Source: Hyphomicrobiales bacterium
GTDB lineage: Bacteria; Pseudomonadota; Alphaproteobacteria; Rhizobiales; Kaistiaceae
NCBI GenBank assembly: GCA_017305815.1
Contig: JAFKJZ010000261.1
Coordinates: 1 to 5,090, forward strand
Length of the DNA stretch: 5,090 nucleotides
Direction: 5' to 3'
Shown: positions 1-5,090 of the stretch, in pieces
Layout of the letters: each line of letters opens with the position of its first letter
Position numbering within the stretch: the stretch's first letter is position 1
Notes under the pieces: generated by a model
What the model was told of the DNA's origin: nothing
Seen by the model: only the letters and a program-made list of their open reading frames with translations
Databases searched by the model: none
Translations under genes and position numbers: made by a program

Positions 1-74
1 GGACGCTTGGCGCAGGGGCCGGAAGAATAGTTAGCGTTCACCGGCCGGCGGCCGGGCGTGGCGAGATCAGCCAT
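1..74 (-). CDS. serC: Phosphoserine aminotransferase, N-terminal fragment (runs off left edge)
   Basis: Reading the minus strand from the ATG at 74-72 gives MADLATPGRRPVNANYSSGP followed by CAKR, open to the window edge. The N-x-N-[FY]-S-S-G-P-C-A-K-R block matches what I know of the amino terminus of the alphaproteobacterial SerC type. SerC is the PLP-dependent cytoplasmic enzyme that converts 3-phosphohydroxypyruvate plus glutamate to phosphoserine in serine biosynthesis, and a related reaction in pyridoxal phosphate synthesis. Only 24 residues are visible, so no catalytic residue can be checked. The start is supported by a purine-rich ribosome binding site (GAGAGGG on the minus strand, about 83-89) a few bases upstream. 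In related genomes serA usually follows, but it would lie outside this window. The gene is divergent from the small membrane ORF at 244. Identification rests on a short match, though a distinctive one. Confidence 0.8.
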   Translation of the reverse strand, partial: MADLATPGRRPVNANYSSGPCAKR

Positions 75-120
75 GATCTACCCTCTCAGATAGTGAGCGC
101 CTCGTTGGGGAGGCGTGTCC
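75..120 (-). ncRNA. Structured 5' leader of serC (candidate serC-leader RNA)
   Basis: On the minus strand the bases just before serC can form two hairpins. The first (98-115) has a perfect 6-bp stem, CGCCTC with GAGGCG, around a CCCAAC loop. The second (78-93) pairs CUAUC with GGUAG, with one G-U wobble, around a UGAGAG loop, so that the Shine-Dalgarno sequence GAGAGGG sits in the loop and 3' arm. The 5' arm of the first hairpin contains CCUC, which could instead pair with the GAGG in the ribosome binding site, giving a possible alternative fold. A conserved 'serC leader' RNA motif is known upstream of serC in Alphaproteobacteria. I cannot run a covariance search, so membership in that family is inferred from position and general form only. 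Confidence 0.5.
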
Positions 121-128
121 CGCCGACG

Positions 129-157
129 CGTTTACGCCTGGCCTGGAGGGAAAGCAA
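129..157 (-). promoter_or_regulatory. Possible promoter for serC
   Basis: On the minus strand TTGCTT (157-152) and TAAACG (134-129) are separated by 17 bases. The -35 match is fair but the -10 match is poor. Transcription would start a few bases before the hairpin at 98-115, so the leader would be about 50 bases long. The placement is sensible but the base match alone is weak. Confidence 0.25.
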
Positions 158-173
158 GACGAGGACGAAGATT

Positions 174-202
174 TTGTCGAACGGCCCCTCGGCGCCTACA
201 TG
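174..202 (+). promoter_or_regulatory. Possible promoter for the small membrane ORF
   Basis: On the plus strand TTGTCG (174-179) and TACATG (197-202) lie 17 bases apart. Transcription would begin near 209, leaving a leader of about 35 bases before the ATG at 244. The match to a housekeeping sigma promoter is moderate to weak. The spacing and position are its main support. Confidence 0.25.
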
Positions 203-243
203 GAGCGAGGCTGACATCCGACCACCCGCCTTGCAGAGGTTCC

Positions 244-366
244 ATGCAGATCGACGGCAAGTCCCCGCGCCGCCCGCCCTATCGCCCGTCCGGGCAACTG
301 GTCCTGCTCGTGCTCATCGTCATCCTGACGGTCCTGCAGACGGCGAAATCGCAGGGCTGGTTCTAG
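244..366 (+). CDS. Small single-pass membrane protein, 40 residues, function unknown
   Basis: I do not recognise this as a named family. The reading frame begins at the ATG at 244, four bases after a GCAGAGG ribosome binding site (233-239), and ends at TAG 364-366. The protein has a short polar, basic and proline-rich amino terminus (residues 1-18, including SPRRPPYRPS). A very hydrophobic segment of about 16 residues follows (Leu19-Ala34, LVLLVLIVILTVLQTA), and then a short tail KSQGWF. The positive-inside rule would place the amino terminus in the cytoplasm. Nearly every codon from 244 to the stop ends in G or C, as expected of a real gene in this GC-rich genome. The longer in-frame version from 115 only adds an arginine-rich stretch and lacks support. 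It is divergent from serC and convergent with the omp gene, with a terminator 40 bases downstream. Its role cannot be deduced from sequence. Confidence 0.6.
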   Translation: MQIDGKSPRRPPYRPSGQLVLLVLIVILTVLQTAKSQGWF

Positions 367-403
367 CCGCGCCGACGGGTGCGGCATCGCCACGGCCCGG
401 AAT

Positions 404-440
404 GGCAAAAGCCCGTCACCGGGAGGCGACAGGCTTTCCA
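404..440. terminator. Hairpin terminator between the small ORF and the omp gene, likely bidirectional
   Basis: AAAGCC (408-413) pairs with GGCTTT (432-437), and inside it GTC (415-417) pairs with GAC (428-430) across a C/A mismatch. On the minus strand the stem runs into TTTT (410-407), which suits termination of the omp transcript. On the plus strand it ends in TTT. It lies 40 bases after the small ORF and about 40 bases after the omp stop, serving two convergent genes. Confidence 0.6.
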
Positions 441-476
441 AGTCGATGCATCTGACTCCGGCGCGCCGGCTGCCGC

Positions 477-1262
477 TCAGTTGAACAGGTAGCGAATGCC
501 GAAGTTCACGTCGTGCGAGGTGATGTTCTTGAACTTGAAGCCGTCATTGGCACGGGAATAGGCAGGATTGGTGTTGTAGGCCGCGTCCGTGCGCGCATTG
601 CCGAGATCGAGATAGGAGTAACCGAGATCGAAGATCAGGTTCTCGGTGACCTTGAAGCCCAGACCGGCGTGCAGCGCCCAGGCGAAGTTCCACTGCGAAT
701 CGGAGCCGGCATAGCCGCTCGCGCCCAGTTCGGTATTGATGTCGCGGAAGCCTGAGATGGTGTTGCGCGATGTACCGATACCGGCGCCGACATAGGGCGT
801 GATGCCGTGATAGGTGCCGAGGTCGACATAGCCGTTGGCGAGGAACAGCCACTCGGACTTACGCGCCGTGTAGTCGTCGCTGTAGACCGATTCGTTGCCG
901 AGGTCGGTCACGCGCTGCGAAGCGTGGAAGTCCGCCTTGCCACGATACTGGCCGGTCACGTCGGCGCGGAACCAGTCGTTGAACTGGTAGCCGCCGCCGA
1001 GGCTGAAGGTCGGGGCGGAGGAGAAATCGCCCTTGTTGATCCACTCGGTCGCGTAGCCGGGCGTTTCGAAATACTGGTAGTCGAGATTGCCGAGGCGTTG
1101 GTTGCTCATGCCGATCGCGCCGCGGAGGTACCAGCCACCGACCGCGAGCGGCACAGGCACCGGCTCGACATAGGGCAGATCCGCCGCCACCGCCGTCCCG
1201 CCCGAAACACTGCCGCAAAGGCCCGCGGCAATCGCGAGCGCCAGTATCCGAGACTTGGTCAT
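477..1262 (-). CDS. Outer membrane beta-barrel protein, Omp25/Omp31 (porin-like) family
   Basis: The 261-residue protein starts with a clear Sec signal peptide: MTKSR, a hydrophobic core ILALAIAAGLCG, and a probable signal peptidase I site AVA|AD at residues 26/27. That leaves a mature protein of about 235 residues. The Cys at 16 is not in a proper lipobox. The mature part opens with a proline-rich linker (LPYVEPVPVP) and then shows alternating aromatic/glycine strands typical of an eight-stranded barrel, such as GGWYLRGAIG, SLGGGYQF, TPYVGAGIG, NLIFDLGYSYLDLG and the closing strand VNFGIRYLFN. This resembles the rhizobial and Brucella Omp25/Omp31 surface proteins, which stabilise the envelope; a transport role is not shown. 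The start at 1262 was chosen because it gives a compact signal peptide and has GGGGAA about five bases upstream. In-frame ATGs at 1274 and 1313 would add 4 or 17 residues. The chain ends in Asn after Phe rather than in the usual terminal aromatic residue. A CtrA-type box lies about 80 bases upstream. Confidence 0.88.
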   Translation of the reverse strand: MTKSRILALAIAAGLCGSVSGGTAVAADLPYVEPVPVPLAVGGWYLRGAIGMSNQRLGNLDYQYFETPGYATEWINKGDFSSAPTFSLGGGYQFNDWFRADVTGQYRGKADFHASQRVTDLGNESVYSDDYTARKSEWLFLANGYVDLGTYHGITPYVGAGIGTSRNTISGFRDINTELGASGYAGSDSQWNFAWALHAGLGFKVTENLIFDLGYSYLDLGNARTDAAYNTNPAYSRANDGFKFKNITSHDVNFGIRYLFN

Positions 1263-1338
1263 CCTATTCCCCATCCAAGGTCGGGCCACGGCGCGCGCGA
1301 TCCCGCAATTCACATGGGACAGGAGTTCAACCGGAACT

Positions 1339-1368
1339 ATTTAACATCGGATTAACCACAACTTTTAA
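1339..1368 (-). promoter_or_regulatory. Possible omp promoter
   Basis: On the minus strand TTAAAA (1368-1363) and TTAAAT (1344-1339) are 18 bases apart, each matching four of six consensus positions. This is the only AT-rich stretch upstream of the gene. Transcription would start near 1332, giving a 5' leader of about 70 bases. If this is the true promoter, the CtrA-type box overlaps its -10 and spacer. AT-rich sequence matches such elements easily, so confidence is low. Confidence 0.2.
1341..1356 (+). promoter_or_regulatory. CtrA-type binding box (TTAA-N7-TTAAC)
   Basis: TTAA at 1341-1344, seven bases, then TTAA at 1352-1355 followed by C exactly matches the full consensus for CtrA, the cell-cycle response regulator of Alphaproteobacteria. 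A further half site, TTAACC, is at 1365-1370. The box lies 79-93 bases upstream of the omp start codon, in a short AT-rich island of otherwise GC-rich DNA. CtrA has been linked to outer membrane composition, including Omp25, in Brucella, which fits the downstream gene. The match is seen directly; binding is inferred. Confidence 0.55.
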
Positions 1369-1390
1369 CCACGATGCACTTGCCGTAACG

Positions 1391-1407
1391 GAAGATTAAG
1401 CATCTTC
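1391..1407. repeat. Short inverted repeat, possible operator
   Basis: GAAGAT (1391-1396) and ATCTTC (1402-1407) form a perfect 6-bp dyad around TAAGC. It is upstream of the CtrA-type box and downstream of the glmM stop. No T-run follows it on either strand, so it does not look like an intrinsic terminator. It could be a regulator site for the omp gene, but a dyad this short can also arise by chance. Confidence 0.25.
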
Positions 1408-1447
1408 GCACAGGACGAACGCCGAATACGCCGTGGAAACTCTCGCA

Positions 1448-1469
1448 ATTCGGTCATCCGGACCGGAAT
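1448..1469. repeat. Hairpin-forming sequence downstream of glmM
   Basis: ATTC-GGTC pairs with GACC-GAAT, with a single bulged G, around an ATCCG loop. That is about 8 bp of stem in the region between the glmM stop and the omp promoter. There is no following T-run on the minus strand, so it is at best a weak or factor-assisted 3' end for glmM. No better terminator for glmM is visible. A second GC hairpin (CGGGC/GCCCG, about 1484-1500) is equally without a T-run. Confidence 0.25.
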
Positions 1470-1540
1470 GGACGCGAAGGCGGCCGGGCAGATGGCCCGA
1501 CCGGCAGAATCGCGCCCCTGCGACAAACTGCCGCCGCCGT

Positions 1541-2884
1541 TCAGGCAACCTCTTTCAGCGCGCCGATGATGTCGTCGACCACCGCCTCGACCAGGGCGTG
1601 GTCGTCGCCCTCGGCCATGACGCGGATCAGCGGCTCGGTGCCGGAAGGACGGATGACAAGACGGCCGGAACGGCCGAGCCGCGCCTCGCCCTCGGCGATT
1701 GCCGCCTGCACGCTAGCGACCTCCAGCGGCTTGCCGCCGCCAAAGCGAAGGTTCTTCAGGATCTGCGGCACCGGCTCGAAGCGGCGGCAGACCTCGCTGA
1801 CCGGCTTGCCGGTCTTGCGCACGACGGCGAGGATCTGCAGCGCCGAGACGAGGCCGTCGCCGGTGGTGGAGAAGTCCGACAGGATCAGATGGCCCGACTG
1901 CTCGCCGCCGACATTGAAGCCGTGGTTGCGCATGTGCTCGACGACATAGCGGTCGCCGACCTTGGTGCGCGCCAGCGACAGGCCGAGCGAGTCGAGATAG
2001 CGCTCGAGGCCGAGATTGGACATGACGGTGGCGACGATGCCGGGCTGCGACAGCAGACCATCCTCGGCCCAGGAAGCGGCGACCACCGCCATCAGTTGGT
2101 CGCCATCGACCACTTCGCCGTTCTCGTCGACGATAATGACGCGATCGGCGTCGCCATCGAGGGCGATGCCGATGTCGGCGCGCACCTCATGCACCTTCCT
2201 GCGCAGCGCGTCCGGCGCGGTCGAGCCGACATCGAGGTTGATGTTGAAGCCGTTCGGCTTGTCGCCGATGGTGATGACCTCGGCGCCGAGTTCCCACAGC
2301 ACCTCGGGCGCCACCTTGTAGGCGGCGCCATTGGCGCAATCGATGACGATGCGCAGGCCGGCGAGGTCGAGCGTCTTCGGCAATGTACGCTTTGCGAACT
2401 CGACATAGCGCTCCTGCGCGCCGTCGATGCGCTTGGCGCGGCCGAGATCGGCGGAGGCCGCCAGGCGACCGGAAAGATCTTCCTCGATCAGCGCCTCGAT
2501 CTTGGCTTCCGTCTCGTCCGAGAGCTTGTAGCCATCCGGGCCGAACAGCTTGATGCCATTATCCTCGTAGGGGTTATGCGAGGCGGAGATCATCACGCCG
2601 AGATCGGCGCGCAGCGAGCGCGTCAGCATGGCGACGGCCGGCGTCGGCATCGGGCCGAGCAGGAACACGTCCATGCCGGCGGCGGTGAAGCCGGCGGTCA
2701 GCGCCGGCTCGATCATGTAGCCCGAGAGGCGCGTATCCTTGCCGATCACCACGCGGTGCCGGTGGCCGCCGTTCCGGAACGCGAGCCCCGCGGCGATCCC
2801 CACCTGCAGCGCAAGTTGCGGGGTGATCGGAAAGGCGTTGGCCTTGCCACGAATGCCGTCGGTACCGAAGAATTTGCGAGCCAT
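1541..2884 (-). CDS. glmM: Phosphoglucosamine mutase
   Basis: This 447-residue cytoplasmic enzyme, the usual GlmM length, interconverts glucosamine-6-phosphate and glucosamine-1-phosphate. The product feeds UDP-N-acetylglucosamine for peptidoglycan and lipopolysaccharide. All hallmark motifs of the alpha-D-phosphohexomutase superfamily are present: the opening FGTDGIRG (residues 6-13), the catalytic phosphoserine loop ISASHNP with Ser102, the magnesium loop DGDADR (243-248), the sugar-specificity loop GGEQSGH (326-332, with the Glu-x-Ser of GlmM), and the phosphate-binding loop RPSGTEP (412-418). The ATG at 2884 was chosen because [13 protein letters not shown] is where the family begins. The frame stays open for 21 more codons upstream, but these encode an arginine-rich stretch that does not fit. 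AGGAG lies 13 bases upstream, a rather long spacing. The usual alphaproteobacterial partner ftsH lies upstream on the same strand, but a hydrolase gene and a terminator separate the two. Confidence 0.97.
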   Translation of the reverse strand: MARKFFGTDGIRGKANAFPITPQLALQVGIAAGLAFRNGGHRHRVVIGKDTRLSGYMIEPALTAGFTAAGMDVFLLGPMPTPAVAMLTRSLRADLGVMISASHNPYEDNGIKLFGPDGYKLSDETEAKIEALIEEDLSGRLAASADLGRAKRIDGAQERYVEFAKRTLPKTLDLAGLRIVIDCANGAAYKVAPEVLWELGAEVITIGDKPNGFNINLDVGSTAPDALRRKVHEVRADIGIALDGDADRVIIVDENGEVVDGDQLMAVVAASWAEDGLLSQPGIVATVMSNLGLERYLDSLGLSLARTKVGDRYVVEHMRNHGFNVGGEQSGHLILSDFSTTGDGLVSALQILAVVRKTGKPVSEVCRRFEPVPQILKNLRFGGGKPLEVASVQAAIAEGEARLGRSGRLVIRPSGTEPLIRVMAEGDDHALVEAVVDDIIGALKEVA

Positions 2885-3192
2885 GCGTCGAATCCGTCTC
2901 CTGAATCGCCGGCAGTCATAGACCAGCATTGCGGCGAAACAGTTCAAAATTCATGAGCAGTTGTTACACGCTCCCCAGGCCACAGCCGGCGCGTGCAGCG
3001 CGGGCTCTCGCGACGCCGACGGCCCGCTCCAGTATTTTTACCGCAAGGTACAGATTTGATTGGAGAATCCGGATTCCTGCGCCGGAAGAACCGTTCGGAC
3101 GCCGAATATTTCAGCCCGACACGCAAAGTGCATTTTCGCGAGCGGGAACGGATGGCAAGGGGGCACTCTCCTTCCCCAAGCGGAGCCCATCC
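2885..3192. other. Divergent intergenic region between glmM and the cysteine hydrolase gene
   Basis: This 308-bp stretch holds the start regions of two divergent genes. On the glmM side there is the possible promoter at 2918-2947. On the hydrolase side the only clear element is GGAG at 3182-3185, seven bases before the ATG at 3193. I found no convincing -35/-10 pair for the hydrolase. A perfect 13-bp dyad, TTCGG-ACG-CCGAA, is at 3094-3106, about 90 bases before the hydrolase start, and TCCGG/CCGGA arms lie at 3068-3086. Both are possible regulator sites without further support. The open frames crossing this region have no credible protein content. Confidence 0.5.
2918..2947 (-). promoter_or_regulatory. 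Possible glmM promoter
   Basis: On the minus strand TTGAAC (2947-2942) and GTCTAT (2923-2918) are 18 bases apart. Transcription would start around 2910, with a leader of about 25-30 bases. A local promoter is expected because the strong terminator at 3783-3816 should stop ftsH transcripts. The -35 is good and the -10 is mediocre. Confidence 0.3.
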
Positions 3193-3753
3193 ATGAAGGC
3201 CCTCATCATTGTCGACATGCTGAACGACTTCTACACCGGCGTGCTGCAGAACGAGGCGCATGCCTCGAAGATCGTGCCGGTGATCGCCCGGCTCATCGAT
3301 CATGCGCGAAGCCGGACGGACTGGCTGGTGGTCTATTCCAACGACGCCCATCGCGCCGAGGATGCCGAGATCGCCATCTGGGGCCCGCACGCCATGGCCG
3401 GCACGCGCGGCGCCGACGTGATCGACGCGCTGACGCCGATCGGCGCGCCGCGCGAGATCGTCTCGCCCAAGCGCTTCTACGGCGCCTTCGACGAGACCGG
3501 CCTCGACGCGATCTTCAAGGAATACGGCGTCACCGACGTGGTGGTGGTCGGCCAGCACACCCATTGCTGCGTCCGCCACACCAGCTACGGCGCCTTCATC
3601 CGCGGCTATGGCATCGAGATCCCGACCGATGGCGTCTGCGTCTTCGACGGCGTCGATAACCAGGCGGCGATCGAATATCTGCGCACCATCTATGGCGCGA
3701 GGATCACCGACTCCTCGGCGATCCTCGCCGCCGACATCAGCAAGGCGGCTTAG
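3193..3753 (+). CDS. Isochorismatase-family cysteine hydrolase (nicotinamidase-like)
   Basis: The 186-residue protein is a complete single domain of the isochorismatase-like alpha/beta hydrolase superfamily, whose members hydrolyse amides or vinyl ethers through a cysteine nucleophile. The triad is visible: Asp8 in IVDMLNDF, Lys93 in SPKRFYGAF, and Cys126 in the nucleophile motif G-x-x-T-x-x-C-V (GQHTHCCV, residues 120-127). A second Cys, Cys125, sits directly before it. Asp51, His53 and His66 (NDAH and WGPHAMAGT) are placed like the metal-binding Asp-x-His...His of nicotinamidases, so a metal-assisted amidase is plausible. The precise substrate (nicotinamide, another amide, or a carbamoyl compound) cannot be told. 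No signal peptide is present, so it should be cytoplasmic. The start at 3193 is fixed by GGAG seven bases upstream and by the family's usual MKALIIVDM opening. It is divergent from glmM and convergent with ftsH, and seems to be transcribed alone. Confidence 0.9.
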   Translation: MKALIIVDMLNDFYTGVLQNEAHASKIVPVIARLIDHARSRTDWLVVYSNDAHRAEDAEIAIWGPHAMAGTRGADVIDALTPIGAPREIVSPKRFYGAFDETGLDAIFKEYGVTDVVVVGQHTHCCVRHTSYGAFIRGYGIEIPTDGVCVFDGVDNQAAIEYLRTIYGARITDSSAILAADISKAA

Positions 3754-3782
3754 CGCCAGCCCGGCACAACGAGCGCACAACG

Positions 3783-3816
3783 AAAAAGGGCGGGTCCGCG
3801 AGGACCCGCCCTTTCT
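3783..3816. terminator. Strong bidirectional intrinsic terminator
   Basis: A perfect 13-bp stem, AAAGGGCGGGTCC (3785-3797) with GGACCCGCCCTTT (3802-3814), closes on a GCGA tetraloop (GNRA type in the plus-strand RNA). On the minus strand the stem ends in TTTTT (3787-3783), and on the plus strand in TTTCT. It sits 31 bases after the hydrolase stop and about 20 bases after the ftsH stop, serving both convergent genes. It should insulate glmM from ftsH transcription. Confidence 0.92.
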
Positions 3817-3834
3817 GCATTCCTTCCGCCGCGG

Positions 3835-5090
<1,256 letters not shown>

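Noticed and set aside
93..455. 120-codon plus-strand frame across the serC/small-ORF region
   Set aside because: It is rich in Arg, Pro and Ala, overlaps the serC leader and the terminator, and lies in a different frame from the better supported 40-residue membrane protein.
807..1355. 182-codon plus-strand frame opposite the omp gene
   Set aside because: It has low-complexity Ala/Arg/Val/Glu composition, no domain and no convincing ribosome binding site. The minus-strand frame has a signal peptide and barrel strands.
1433..2956. Long 507-codon open frame on the plus strand opposite glmM
   Set aside because: It is a GTG-start shadow of glmM. The translation is rich in Ala, Asp, Arg, Gly and His with no recognisable domain, as expected opposite a GC-rich gene, while glmM carries all its catalytic motifs.
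2929..3192. In-frame 88-codon extension upstream of the hydrolase start
   Set aside because: It has no family similarity and an arginine-rich composition typical of non-coding sequence. The internal ATG at 3193 has a good ribosome binding site and matches the family start.
2944..3780. 278-codon minus-strand frame opposite the cysteine hydrolase
   Set aside because: It is a shadow frame. The plus-strand frame has the complete isochorismatase-family triad, and this one shows no motif.

Overview
The window looks like a chromosomal core-genome segment from a GC-rich alphaproteobacterium, most likely of the Hyphomicrobiales (Rhizobiales). The reasons are the sequence of the FtsH and GlmM homologues, an Omp25/Omp31-type porin-like protein, a SerC amino terminus of the rhizobial type, and a perfect CtrA-type TTAA-N7-TTAA box. 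I cannot assign a genus. No mobile element, CRISPR array, tRNA or rRNA is visible.

Layout from left to right: (1) the first 74 bases are the 5' end of serC on the minus strand, running off the left edge. It is preceded by a short leader that folds into two small hairpins, one of which contains the ribosome binding site. (2) Divergent from serC is a 40-residue single-pass membrane microprotein at 244-366. (3) A hairpin terminator usable on both strands separates it from a convergent outer membrane beta-barrel gene (477-1262, minus), which has an AT-rich upstream region carrying the CtrA-type box. (4) glmM (1541-2884, minus) encodes phosphoglucosamine mutase. (5) A 308-bp divergent intergenic region follows. 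(6) An isochorismatase-family cysteine hydrolase (3193-3753, plus) comes next. (7) A very strong bidirectional terminator lies at 3783-3816. (8) The carboxy-terminal two thirds of ftsH (3835-5090, minus) runs off the right edge.

Functionally most genes belong to envelope biogenesis or housekeeping. GlmM makes glucosamine-1-phosphate for peptidoglycan and lipopolysaccharide, FtsH is the membrane-anchored quality-control protease, the Omp is an outer membrane barrel, and SerC makes serine. In many alphaproteobacteria ftsH is followed directly by glmM in the same direction. Here a hydrolase gene in the opposite orientation plus a strong terminator separates them, so glmM probably needs its own promoter.

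I do not see a new multi-gene system. The items most worth a second look are the CtrA box in front of the omp gene, the unannotated-looking 40-residue membrane protein, the structured serC leader, the hydrolase placed between ftsH and glmM, and an unusual Phe at a normally conserved Ser of FtsH at the right edge.
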